From assembly GCF_900104725.1 (NCBI RefSeq), contig NZ_LT629758.1, forward strand, positions 4,540,501 through 4,604,500: DNA of 64,000 nt. The letters run 5' to 3'. The position numbers and the translations under genes are program-made. Numbering within the stretch: the first letter of the stretch is position 1; each line of letters opens with the position of its first letter. Shown here in pieces: positions 43,591-51,693 of the stretch. This DNA comes from Actinoplanes derwentensis. GTDB lineage: Bacteria > Actinomycetota > Actinomycetes > Mycobacteriales > Micromonosporaceae. The notes below the pieces were generated by a model. It ran no database searches. It was not told where the DNA came from and saw nothing but the letters and a program-made list of their open reading frames with translations.

Positions 43591-45726
43591 ATGCAGAAAT
43601 CCGCCGGGCAGTGGCGATCTCTACCGGTCATAGCTGGTGGAGCCACACTTGTCGTCTTCGGAATCTTCACCTATCTGTATTTCACCGACCACTCTACGAA
43701 TTCACTGGAAAGAGCCGATCAACGAGCGAGCATTGGCGCCCTGGTGATGACCACCGTCGGATTACTGGTCACGGCGGTGACCATTCGGCAGAGCAGTCAC
43801 CCACCGGCGTCCCAACACCGCCGGCTCCTCGGCGAGGCCACCAAGAAACTCGCCGAACTCATCTCCGAGCAGTGGAATCATGAAGCCCGGATCCGGGGCC
43901 TCGCCGAGCCGTCCCCGCTACGAGTGCGCTGGACCTCGACCGGGCGGGAAGTGGCCGCGTCTGCCGCCGACGTTCTCGGCCCCACCTGGACGACAGGCCG
44001 CGCCACCAGGCTCAAGCTGCACGGTGACGTCAATCAGGTGGCTGCCACCCTGAGCGAACTGCCGGCCAGCCGACTGGTGGTGATCGGCGCACCCGGCTCC
44101 GGCAAGACCTCCCTCGCGGTCCTTCTGGTCCGGGAGCTGCTCAGCACGCACAAGCGGGCCGACCCCATACCCGTACTGCTCAGCCTGTCCATGTGGCATC
44201 CCGAGGAACACAGTCTGCAGGAATGGCTGGTAAAGCAGATCACCAGCGCATATCCGGCGCTACTCGCGGAGGATCAATTCGGCCCGGACGTGGTGGCGGG
44301 ACTACTCGACGCCAACCTCATAATTCCGGTGCTGGACGGCCTGGACGAGGTCGCCCAAGATCAGATCCGACTGGCCGTGACCAGACTCAACAACTACCTC
44401 ACCGGCAACCGCCCTGTGGTGGTCACCTGCCGTGCCATGGAATATCAGGAGATCATCGGACAGGTCGGCGCGGTACTGTCCCGCGCCGCCGTCGTCGAAC
44501 TGGAACCCGTCACCCACACCGAAGCAGCCTGCTATCTACCGGCCGGGCAGGGCGAACAGGGCTACCGGCGATGGGAACCCGTCACCCGTCACCTGACCGG
44601 GCACCCGGCCGGACCACTGGCCCAGGTCTTCTCCACACCGCTGATGGTCCACCTGGCCCGGGTCGTCTACCGGGAACCGGACACCGCACCGTCGGACCTG
44701 CTGCGTTTCACCGATCCGGACGAATTGGAGCACCACCTGCTCCGCAGTTACGTGCCCGCCCTTTACGCCCCTGGCGACGAACCTCGCGGGCGTCGGCCCT
44801 GCTCGCCGGAGAACGCCCAACGATGGCTCGCCTTCCTCGCCGGTCACCTGAGCCGCAGCCGAACCCGCGAGTTCACCTGGTGGCAGCTGACCGACGCGGT
44901 CCCGGGCGGCATGGGACGACGGGTCCTCACCGGTATCACGCTGGTGGCCGCCCTCGGCCACCTCGCCTTCGGGGTCCTCTCGGAACTGCCGATCGTGACT
45001 CTCCTGCTCGCCCTGGCACTGGGACCGATCGTCGGCGTCGTCATGGGCCTGTCCGACGGCCAGCCATCCCGGGTCCGGCTCCGGCCTTCATCGTTCCTCC
45101 GAGGTTTCGCCGTCGGAAGCGCATTCGCACTCCTGGCCGCCCCCCTGATCCTGATCATCAACCTGGTCAGCGCTCCGCCCGCCGGGACCGGTCTCCTCGA
45201 CACCCTTCTCGGACTCGTCGCCGATACCATCGGCGCCCAGACCGGCCTCTGCCTGATCGGCGGGATTCTGGCCGGGACCGTGGCCTTCCTCATCGAAGGC
45301 ATCGGCACGGCTGCCGGACCCGGCCATCCGGCCGGATCACGGGCATCCCTGCGGGCGGACCGCACGGCTTTCCTGACAACCACGGCGATCGCCACCCTCA
45401 CCGTCGGATCGACCTGGTTCGGGGTGCTGACAATGCTGAATCAGGCCACCGAGCCCCTACCCATGAGCCCACTCAGGGTCAGCGTGCAGTGCGCCCTCCT
45501 GTTGGGCCCGATCATCGGGCTGACCAGCGGTGCCGGGTCGGCCTGGCTGCGGTTCACCTGGGCCAGGCTGTGGCTGACCGCCCGGGGCCGGGCGCCCTGG
45601 CGCGTCCTGGACTTCCTCGACGACGCCCACGACCGTGGTGTCCTGCGCCGGATCGGCCCCGCCTACCAGTTCCGGCACGCCCGCCTGCAGAGCACGATGG
45701 CACTCCACGACGCGACCTCGCCGTAG
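43591..45726 (+). CDS. Membrane NACHT-domain NTPase
   Basis: A 711-aa protein. Two membrane helices (aa 12-31, 47-64) are followed by a soluble NACHT NTPase: Walker A GAPGSGKTS at aa 166-174, Walker B VLDGLDEVAQD near aa 247 and an arginine-bearing VVVTCRAMEY sensor. About six more membrane helices lie between aa 445 and 650, with a short C-terminal tail. NACHT proteins are STAND NTPases; several bacterial ones defend against phage, but this membrane-embedded form has no recognisable effector or repeat sensor. Its upstream flank is AT-richer than the neighbours. Confidence 0.85.
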   Translation: MQKSAGQWRSLPVIAGGATLVVFGIFTYLYFTDHSTNSLERADQRASIGALVMTTVGLLVTAVTIRQSSHPPASQHRRLLGEATKKLAELISEQWNHEARIRGLAEPSPLRVRWTSTGREVAASAADVLGPTWTTGRATRLKLHGDVNQVAATLSELPASRLVVIGAPGSGKTSLAVLLVRELLSTHKRADPIPVLLSLSMWHPEEHSLQEWLVKQITSAYPALLAEDQFGPDVVAGLLDANLIIPVLDGLDEVAQDQIRLAVTRLNNYLTGNRPVVVTCRAMEYQEIIGQVGAVLSRAAVVELEPVTHTEAACYLPAGQGEQGYRRWEPVTRHLTGHPAGPLAQVFSTPLMVHLARVVYREPDTAPSDLLRFTDPDELEHHLLRSYVPALYAPGDEPRGRRPCSPENAQRWLAFLAGHLSRSRTREFTWWQLTDAVPGGMGRRVLTGITLVAALGHLAFGVLSELPIVTLLLALALGPIVGVVMGLSDGQPSRVRLRPSSFLRGFAVGSAFALLAAPLILIINLVSAPPAGTGLLDTLLGLVADTIGAQTGLCLIGGILAGTVAFLIEGIGTAAGPGHPAGSRASLRADRTAFLTTTAIATLTVGSTWFGVLTMLNQATEPLPMSPLRVSVQCALLLGPIIGLTSGAGSAWLRFTWARLWLTARGRAPWRVLDFLDDAHDRGVLRRIGPAYQFRHARLQSTMALHDATSP

Positions 45727-45730
45727 CTGG

Positions 45731-45958
45731 TCAGACGGCGCTGAGCAGCTGCGGGTCGGCGCGGCGGAAGCCCTGGCAGTGACCGCAGACCATGTAGTAG
45801 GAACTCGGCTTCATCGGGAACAGCGGGATGAAGAAGAGCGTGAACTTCGTGGTGCGCTTGAGGATCTGCTGCGGGGCCTGCCAGCCACAGACCTCACAGT
45901 TCATCAGCCGCGTACCGGCCAGGTGGTCCTTGCTCCGAACCCCGAACAACAGAAACAT
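45731..45958 (-). CDS. Zinc-ribbon domain protein
   Basis: A 75-aa protein with two cysteine pairs, CEVC and CGHC, about 37 residues apart, a typical zinc ribbon. Between them is a hydrophobic stretch (KFTLFFIPLFPM) that may contact membrane or partner. It is convergent with the NACHT gene, 4 bp apart. It resembles the zinc-ribbon small proteins common in actinobacteria; the function is unknown. Confidence 0.75.
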   Translation of the reverse strand: MFLLFGVRSKDHLAGTRLMNCEVCGWQAPQQILKRTTKFTLFFIPLFPMKPSSYYMVCGHCQGFRRADPQLLSAV

Positions 45959-46036
45959 CGCTGTGCCTCCCTCTTCCCTGTCCAGGGTCCCATCCCCACA
46001 CCAGCCTCCGGCGAATCAGCTGATCTCAGCGAGCTT

Positions 46037-46372
46037 CTACGTAAGCCGGTATTCCTGGTCGCCGAAGTCAGCCACGACCCGTAGCTTGCCGCCGAGCGCT
46101 TGAACGTAGGCGCGCAAGGTCGAAAGCGTGACGGTGTCCAGCTCGCCGCGTTCGATCGCCGACACCCTCGGTTGAGTGACGCCCATAGCCTGCGCGACAT
46201 CGTCCTGCGTGCGGTCCTGTTCAGTGCGGACCATCGCAAGATGCCAGGCACGAACATGGTCGTCGGTGGCCCCCTGCGCACGGATCATGTCTTCACCGGT
46301 GAGTTCGAGTTCGGTGAGCAACTCACCCACGACGGAGTACGCGTGCCATCCGGGAGCGGTCTTCTTGGTCAT
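46037..46372 (-). CDS. XRE-family antitoxin (HigA-like)
   Basis: 111 aa from ATG 46372; ATGs at 46387 and 46390 overlap the toxin stop and are also possible. The helix-turn-helix reads RTQDDVAQAMGVTQPRVSAIERGEL, followed by a C-terminal VQALGGKLRVVADF as in HigA-type antitoxins fused to an XRE domain. It should bind the toxin encoded just upstream and the operator in front of the pair. The toxin-first order is typical of HigBA. Confidence 0.85.
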   Translation of the reverse strand: MTKKTAPGWHAYSVVGELLTELELTGEDMIRAQGATDDHVRAWHLAMVRTEQDRTQDDVAQAMGVTQPRVSAIERGELDTVTLSTLRAYVQALGGKLRVVADFGDQEYRLT

Positions 46373-46373
46373 C

Positions 46374-46736
46374 TCAATCACTCTCATCACTCAACGCAGC
46401 CAGATGCTCGGCATAGCGGGCTTCAGCGAGCGGGATCGCCGTGTCGTACCAGCGCTGCCAGTTGCCGGACTTGTCACCGGCGACCAACAACACCATCTGA
46501 CGCACGGGGTCGAAGAGGAACAGGATCCGCACTTCGGTTCCACCCGTGCTGGCCGGCCGAAGTTCTTTGAGGTTGTGTAAGCGACTGCCCTTGATCCGAT
46601 CGACGAGCGGGCGGCCCTCGTCGGGGCCCCGGCCATTGACAACGTGCTGGATCGCTTGACCTATGAGTGCGGCAGTCTCCCGGTCAGCCTTACGGATCGT
46701 GGGTAACCACTCACGCACCTCGGGGTGAACGATCAA
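46374..46736 (-). CDS. RelE/HigB-like toxin
   Basis: About 120 aa; the first available start is TTG 46736, and the true start is uncertain. The fold is RelE/HigB (phage-derived Gp49-like): VHPEVREWLPTIRKADRETAALIGQAIQHV, RIKGSRLHNLKELRP, TEVRILFLFDPVRQMVLLVAGDKSGNWQRWYDTAI. Such toxins cut mRNA on the ribosome. It precedes its antitoxin and is fronted by a perfect palindrome. Confidence 0.85.
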   Translation of the reverse strand: MIVHPEVREWLPTIRKADRETAALIGQAIQHVVNGRGPDEGRPLVDRIKGSRLHNLKELRPASTGGTEVRILFLFDPVRQMVLLVAGDKSGNWQRWYDTAIPLAEARYAEHLAALSDESD

Positions 46737-46752
46737 CAGCCAGTCCGCCGCT

Positions 46753-46784
46753 GCCCGAACATAACAAATACGTTATGTTCGGGC
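46753..46784. promoter_or_regulatory. Toxin-antitoxin operator palindrome
   Basis: GCCCGAACATAAC (46753-46765) and GTTATGTTCGGGC (46772-46784) are perfect 13-bp inverted repeats around AAATAC, 17 bp upstream of the toxin start. This is the expected site for antitoxin autorepression. Confidence 0.75.
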
Positions 46785-46921
46785 AAGTTTCAGGCTCCGG
46801 ACCCGGAGGGATGCGGGAGGTGCCGACGCCGAACGGGATTCCCGGCGGCCGGTGATCGTGCGGAGGTTCACCGTTGGCGGGGCTGCGGAATCCGGGTGGA
46901 GAGCTCGGGGTTCGCCGTTGT

Positions 46922-47325
46922 ATGACGACTATCGGGTTCATCGGCAGGATCGGGACGGGACGATCGCTGAGCTGGAGGACGGCTCCGTGACCACCGGGGA
47001 ACTGGTGCAGCGGCACTTCGCGGGGGCTTCGGTGGTGAAGGCGTTCAACAACATCTGGTTCGGGCATCTCGGGTCGCTGGGCCGGCCGTCGGGTGCCGCG
47101 GACCGGTCGGCGCTGCCGATCGCGGGTGATGACGCCACGGCCCGCAAGACGGTGACCGACTTCCTGGACACGATCGGGTACGACACCGTGGATCTCGGGC
47201 CGCTGGTGGAGAACCGGCGCACCCAGCGGGACACCCCGGTCTACGTGACGCCGTACGGCGTGTACGGCGAAACCGGAACCCCGGTGGACGCCGCATCGAT
47301 CCGGAAGTTCACGGCTGCCGTCTAA
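46922..47325 (+). pseudogene. NAD(P)-binding / F420-reductase-like gene with internal deletion
   Basis: From ATG 46922 the frame reads MTTIGFIG, the start of a Rossmann NADP/F420-dependent reductase. At about 46945 the frame shifts by one and continues as the C-terminal half: RDGTIAELEDGSVTTGEL, VVKAFNNIWFGHLGSLGRP, SALPIAGDDATARKTVTDF, DTVDLGPLVENRR. Roughly 75-80 residues between the glycine loop and the C-terminal half are missing. The junction fits a deletion between short GGCAG-like matches. The protein cannot bind cofactor as encoded. An open frame from 46852 covers only the second half. Confidence 0.8.
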
Positions 47326-48260
47326 GCCCGCACCGCCCAGGCCTGCCAGGCGGTACGCCAGGCCGGGAGCTGCCACGCCTGCTGAGCGAAGGCGCTGGGG
47401 ACATCGGGAGCCAGCCCGGTACCGAACAGAAGGATCTCGCTGACGGCGCGCCGGCGGAGGTCGTCGTCGGTGCGGAACCAGGCGAATTCGTGGAACAGGT
47501 CGGCCAGCTGGGAGGTCATGTCGCGGACCGCTTCGGCTGCCCGGGGCTCCGGCTGGTCGCTCAGGTCCATCTGACGCCGGACCGCGGCCTGCCAGAGCGC
47601 GGACCAGTGGGCGGGCAGTTCGGGTACCGGGCCGCCGTCGGCCTGCCACGCGGCCTGCGCGGCGGTGTTGCGTAACACGGCGTCGGCCAGGGCCCGGTGC
47701 GGTTCCCCGTCCGAGTCGGCCGAGAGCGCGGTGACGGGGCGGGACGAACGCGGCGGAGGATCAGGCCGGGTACGGCCGAGAGCCGCCGTCGGATCGGGCA
47801 GTACCTCGACGGCGAGGGTGTCCGGATGCCAGTCCCGGCCCACGACGGTGATCTCGATGCCGTCCCGTTCGCCCCACACCGCCCACCATCGGTCGCCGGC
47901 CCGCAGCCGCCGGGCGTCCACGGAGTAGCCGTCGATCAGCAGCGTCGCCGGGCTCTCGGTCCAGGTCAGCTCGGAGAACCGGTCGCCGCCGAGACGGACC
48001 TGATGTTCCAGGGCGGTACGCAGTGATGCGGGCCCGATCCGGAGCCCGGTCCAGCGGGCGGTCTCCACATCCGCCCAGGGGCCGTCCGATGTGGGCGCCT
48101 CGTACACCAGATGCACGACGGTGACCGTTGCGTCGAAGGTCTCCATTCCACCGAAGCGTCCCTCCGCGGGCGGGGACGCGGTGGCGAGGGTGTAGACGGG
48201 CATGTCGCGTAGTTCGGCACGCAGGCCTTCGACACGTCGATCAGCTCCACTGGATTCCAC
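47322..48260 (-). CDS. Hypothetical protein
   Basis: 312 aa from GTG 48260, chosen for the GAGGAGG site 6 nt upstream. No membrane segment or signal. The N-terminal half is beta-rich (TVTVVHLVYEAP, LLIDGYSVDARRL, WWAVWGERDGIEITVVGRDW). The C-terminal third is helical with many Trp/Ala (AWQADGGPVPELPAHWSALW, AWRTAWQAWAVRA). I recognise no family and propose no function. It is convergent with the pseudogene. Confidence 0.75.
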   Translation of the reverse strand: MESSGADRRVEGLRAELRDMPVYTLATASPPAEGRFGGMETFDATVTVVHLVYEAPTSDGPWADVETARWTGLRIGPASLRTALEHQVRLGGDRFSELTWTESPATLLIDGYSVDARRLRAGDRWWAVWGERDGIEITVVGRDWHPDTLAVEVLPDPTAALGRTRPDPPPRSSRPVTALSADSDGEPHRALADAVLRNTAAQAAWQADGGPVPELPAHWSALWQAAVRRQMDLSDQPEPRAAEAVRDMTSQLADLFHEFAWFRTDDDLRRRAVSEILLFGTGLAPDVPSAFAQQAWQLPAWRTAWQAWAVRA

Positions 48261-48371
48261 GTCGAACCTCCTCGTAGCCGGCGTCTCACCGTACGACCGC
48301 CACGGCACCGCACGACGGGTGCCGCCGGACGACAGCCGGTACCGTCACAGAAAGCGACGAGAGGGTTGACC

Positions 48372-48719
48372 GTGGGCGAATGTCAGGAAGACCTCATCGT
48401 CACCACGATCCGGAACGCGCCCGGTGTGATCACCGTGCGGGTGATCGGCGAGCTGGACATCCGTACCGCGCCGGTGTTGGTGAAGGCCGTGACGGACGCC
48501 GCCGGTGAGCGACGGGACCACCTGGTGCGACTGGATCTCGCCGGGGTGTCGTTCTGTGACCACGCGGCGTTGCGCGCGCTGCACGCGGCAGGGGTCGCGG
48601 CCGGCCCGGAACGGGTGCGGATCGTCGCCACCCACCACGCCGTCGACATGTTGCTGCGGCTGTGCGGGATCAGCACGTTCCTGGGTCACCCGGCAGGCGC
48701 GACGTTCTGCCCCAATTAG
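48372..48719 (+). CDS. STAS-domain protein (anti-sigma factor antagonist-like)
   Basis: 115 aa from GTG 48372, placed 6 nt after AGAGGG. The STAS fold is clear: GVITVRVIGELDIRTAPVLVKAV, HLVRLDLAGVSFCDHAALRALHAAG. The phosphorylatable serine of SpoIIAA-type proteins (in D-S-S/x-G) is replaced: the loop reads CDHAAL. So it may be a constitutively unphosphorylated antagonist or a non-switch STAS protein. It is convergent with a STAS-HATPase gene. Confidence 0.85.
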   Translation: MGECQEDLIVTTIRNAPGVITVRVIGELDIRTAPVLVKAVTDAAGERRDHLVRLDLAGVSFCDHAALRALHAAGVAAGPERVRIVATHHAVDMLLRLCGISTFLGHPAGATFCPN

Positions 48720-48731
48720 CAGATCAGCCGA

Positions 48732-49481
48732 TCAAAAGATCAAGGCCCAGACCATTTTTCCGGTACGGGTGGGCAGCGCGCCCCACGTCTGCACCGCCGC
48801 GTCGACGATGCGCAGGCCGTAGCCGCGTTCGCCGAACACCGTGGTCGCCTCGGGTCGCATCTCGGGGAGTCCGGCCGAGCCGTCGAGGACCGCCAGGTGC
48901 AGCCGGTCGCCTCGGCTGCGGCGGGAGATGAGCACGTCGATCGGGGTGCCGGCGTGTTCGGCGGCGTTGAGGACCAGTTCCGAGATGACGAGTCGGGCGC
49001 GGGCCACCAGCGGGTCCAGTCCCCATTGTTCGCAGGCCACGGTGACGACGTGCCGGGCTCCGGCGGCGGCTGTGCTCTCCGGGGGCAGGCGCAGGCGTAC
49101 CTGGTCCGGGAAATGCCGTTGACCGGCGAGGTGGGTGCGGGCCGCCGGCAGGGTGCGGAAGATGGGCAGGACCCGCCGGGCGGCGACTCCGTCGAGCCGG
49201 TCGGCCAGTCCGGTGCCGGGTGGCAGGCAGGCGGCGACCCGGACGGGTGGTTCCATCCGGTCGCCGGTGGTGGCGGCGGTGAGCCAGAGCTGCGCGCTGA
49301 TCACGCCGGGATCGTCGAGGCCGCGCAGGTCGAGCAACAGGCCCGCCGGGTGCTGGGCGAGGCATTGGTTGAGCAGGTGGTAGGCGGTCTGCCAGAGCGT
49401 GCGCTCCCAGGTGCCGTGCACGGTGAACTCGACGACCCAGGTCTCGTCGTCCGCTACCGCTGTGACCGATGAGCCGGGCAT
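48732..49481 (-). CDS. STAS-like plus HATPase anti-sigma-type protein
   Basis: 249 aa from ATG 49481. The N-terminal half resembles a STAS fold (WVVEFTVHGTW, LLLDLRGLDDPGVISAQLWL). The C-terminal half is a GHKL ATPase of the SpoIIAB/RsbW type with N-box VISELVLNAAEHAG and GYGLRIVD. It may bind a sigma factor or an antagonist. With the neighbouring STAS protein it forms a likely partner-switching module. Confidence 0.85.
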   Translation of the reverse strand: MPGSSVTAVADDETWVVEFTVHGTWERTLWQTAYHLLNQCLAQHPAGLLLDLRGLDDPGVISAQLWLTAATTGDRMEPPVRVAACLPPGTGLADRLDGVAARRVLPIFRTLPAARTHLAGQRHFPDQVRLRLPPESTAAAGARHVVTVACEQWGLDPLVARARLVISELVLNAAEHAGTPIDVLISRRSRGDRLHLAVLDGSAGLPEMRPEATTVFGERGYGLRIVDAAVQTWGALPTRTGKMVWALIF

Positions 49482-49819
49482 GGTGGGCGCCTCGCGACTT
49501 TTCCGGATCGTTTCCAGAAAACTATCCGGGTGCGCCGCTCTTGCCAACCGAGGGCCGACCGAGGGCCGACCGGCGGGCCCGAGGTGACGGATCAACGACC
49601 GAACTGTTCCACCGAATAGGTGACTACCGGATTCTGTTCGGCCAATACGTCCCATAATTGGTGGCGCGAATTCACTATTTTAATTGAAGTGAATATTACT
49701 CGCATTCCTTATGACAATTGCTACTGACGCACCCGGCACGCATTTGCGAGGGTTGGTGAAGGCGCGGGGCGACTGACCGTGCCACCCCAGTGTTTCTCGA
49801 GCGGGAGGGTGCCGGTCGC
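49482..49819. promoter_or_regulatory. Upstream region of the polysaccharide locus
   Basis: 338 bp without a gene. It is unusually AT-rich from about 49650 to 49735. ATTCACT (49670-49676) and AGTGAAT (49688-49694) form an inverted repeat with an 11-nt spacer, a possible operator or promoter-proximal site for the ten-gene operon starting at 49820. Nothing else is evident. Confidence 0.45.
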
Positions 49820-50584
49820 ATGCAAACGGCGATCAAACGACGCCTGAACGAGCTCGGCCTGCGCAGCCGCCTGCGGGCCCGGCCCCGATTGCAAGGCCGC
49901 ATCCTGGCGCCGGCAGGGCTGCGCAAGCGGCTGCCCAGCGCGCCGGGTCTCTATTTTCCCTTCTACCACGACGTTCCCGCCGAGTACGCCGACGATCTGC
50001 GCCGGCATCTGCGGGCACTACTGCGGATCGGCCCGATGGTCACCTGGGACGAGTCGCTGCGCTTCCTGTCCGGGGAGAAGACGCTCACCGGGCCGGTCTT
50101 CTGTCTCTCCTTCGACGACGCCCACGTGACCTGGCGGGACGTCGCCGCGCCGGTGCTGCTGGAGATGCGGGTTCCGGCGATGTTCTTCCTGACCTCGGGC
50201 CTGGTCGGGCAGCCGGGGAATCTGAGCTGGCAGGACTGCCGGGAATTGGTGTCGGCCGGGTTCGACTTCGGTTCGCACACCATCTCCCACCATCGGCTCG
50301 CCGATCAGGACGACGACGCCGCGGCCCGGGAGATCACCGGCTCGAAACACGAGATCGAGGATGAGCTGGGAGTGGAGATCAAGGACTTCGCCGCACCGTA
50401 CGGGCATCCCGCCGTCGATTTCCGGGAGCGTGACGTGCGGGTCGCCACCGAGGCGGGCTACCGCAGTTTCTCCACCACCCTGCGGGCCGCGATGCACGCG
50501 GGTGACTCCCCGATGTGGATCCGCCGGCAGGGACTGCACCCGGCCTGGCCGATCATGGCCGTGAGGACGCGGGTACATGACTGA
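49820..50584 (+). CDS. Polysaccharide deacetylase (NodB-like)
   Basis: 254 aa from ATG 49820 (GGGAGG 10 nt upstream); GTG 49790 is an alternative. The NodB metal site is present: LSFDDAHVTW carries the catalytic Asp pair, and SHTISHHRL gives the two His ligands; APYGHPAVD is motif 3. It removes acetyl groups from N-acetylated sugars in a polymer or lipid-linked intermediate. First gene of the polysaccharide operon, overlapping the next by 8 bp. Confidence 0.88.
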   Translation: MQTAIKRRLNELGLRSRLRARPRLQGRILAPAGLRKRLPSAPGLYFPFYHDVPAEYADDLRRHLRALLRIGPMVTWDESLRFLSGEKTLTGPVFCLSFDDAHVTWRDVAAPVLLEMRVPAMFFLTSGLVGQPGNLSWQDCRELVSAGFDFGSHTISHHRLADQDDDAAAREITGSKHEIEDELGVEIKDFAAPYGHPAVDFRERDVRVATEAGYRSFSTTLRAAMHAGDSPMWIRRQGLHPAWPIMAVRTRVHD

Positions 50585-51692
50585 CACACGCATCTGGCTC
50601 TCCCCACCCGACGTCAGCGACCTGGAACGCAAACTGCTGCTGAAGGCGTTCGACTCGAACTGGGTGGCCCCGGTCGGCCCGGATCTGGACGCTTTCGAGT
50701 CGCAGGTGGCCGAGCTGGTCGGGGTCCGGCACGCGGTGGCGCTGAGCAGTGGGACCGCCGCCCTGCACCTGGCTCTGATCGCGGCCGGGGTGCGGCGCGG
50801 CGACACCGTGCTGGTGCCGTCGTTCACCTTCGCCGCGACCGCGAACGCCGTGGTCTACCTGGGTGCCCGGCCGGTCTTCGTGGACAGCGCCCCGGAATCC
50901 TGGAACATCGACCCGGAGTTGGTGGCCGAGGAACTGCGGCTGCGGGCCGAACAGGGCCGGCTGCCCCGGGCGGTGATCGCCGTCGACATGTACGGGCAGT
51001 GCGCCGACTACGACCGGCTGCTGGACGCCTGCGACCGGTACGGGGTGCCGCTGATCGAGGACGCCGCGGAGGCTCTCGGCGCGACGTACCGCGATCGGCC
51101 GGCTGGATCGTTCGGCCTGGCCGGGGTGCTGTCCTTCAACGGCAACAAGATCATCACCACCGGAGGCGGCGGGATGCTCGTCACCGACGACAGCCGGGTC
51201 GCCAAACACGCCCGGCACCTGGCCACCCAGGCCCGCGAGCCGGTGCCCCACTACGAGCACCGGATGGTCGGCTACAACTACCGGCTGAGCAACCTGCTCG
51301 CCGCGGTCGGCCGGGGCCAGGTGCAGCGCCTGCCGCAGATGATCGAGGCCCGGACCGCGACGTTCGAGTACTACCGGGCCGCCCTGGCGGGTATGGAGTT
51401 CATGCCGGTCGCCGGGTACGGCACCCCCAACCACTGGCTGACCTGTGTGCTGGCCACCGACGAGCGGCAGCGCGACCGGATCCTCGGAGTGCTGAACGGC
51501 CGCGACATCGAGGCCCGGCCGGCGTGGAAACCGATGCACCTGCAGCCGGTCTTCCAGGACTGTGTGATGCGCGGTGGCCCGGTCGCCGCCGACATCTTCC
51601 GCCGGGGTGTCTGCCTGCCGAGCGGGTCCGCCCTCAGTGCACACGACCGGTCCCGGGTCGTGGCCGCGGTCCGTGCCGCGCTGGAGGCCTGA
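50577..51692 (+). CDS. DegT/DnrJ/EryC1/StrS sugar aminotransferase
   Basis: A 371-aa PLP enzyme. Family marks are VALSSGTAALHLAL, VPSFTFAATANAV, IEDAAEALGATY, the Schiff-base lysine in SFNGNKIITTGGGGML, and GYNYRLSNLLAAVG. It transfers an amino group to a keto-sugar nucleotide, giving an amino sugar for the polymer. An amino group is also what the downstream FemAB-like enzymes could acylate. Confidence 0.93.
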   Translation: MTDTRIWLSPPDVSDLERKLLLKAFDSNWVAPVGPDLDAFESQVAELVGVRHAVALSSGTAALHLALIAAGVRRGDTVLVPSFTFAATANAVVYLGARPVFVDSAPESWNIDPELVAEELRLRAEQGRLPRAVIAVDMYGQCADYDRLLDACDRYGVPLIEDAAEALGATYRDRPAGSFGLAGVLSFNGNKIITTGGGGMLVTDDSRVAKHARHLATQAREPVPHYEHRMVGYNYRLSNLLAAVGRGQVQRLPQMIEARTATFEYYRAALAGMEFMPVAGYGTPNHWLTCVLATDERQRDRILGVLNGRDIEARPAWKPMHLQPVFQDCVMRGGPVAADIFRRGVCLPSGSALSAHDRSRVVAAVRAALEA

Positions 51693-51693
51693 G

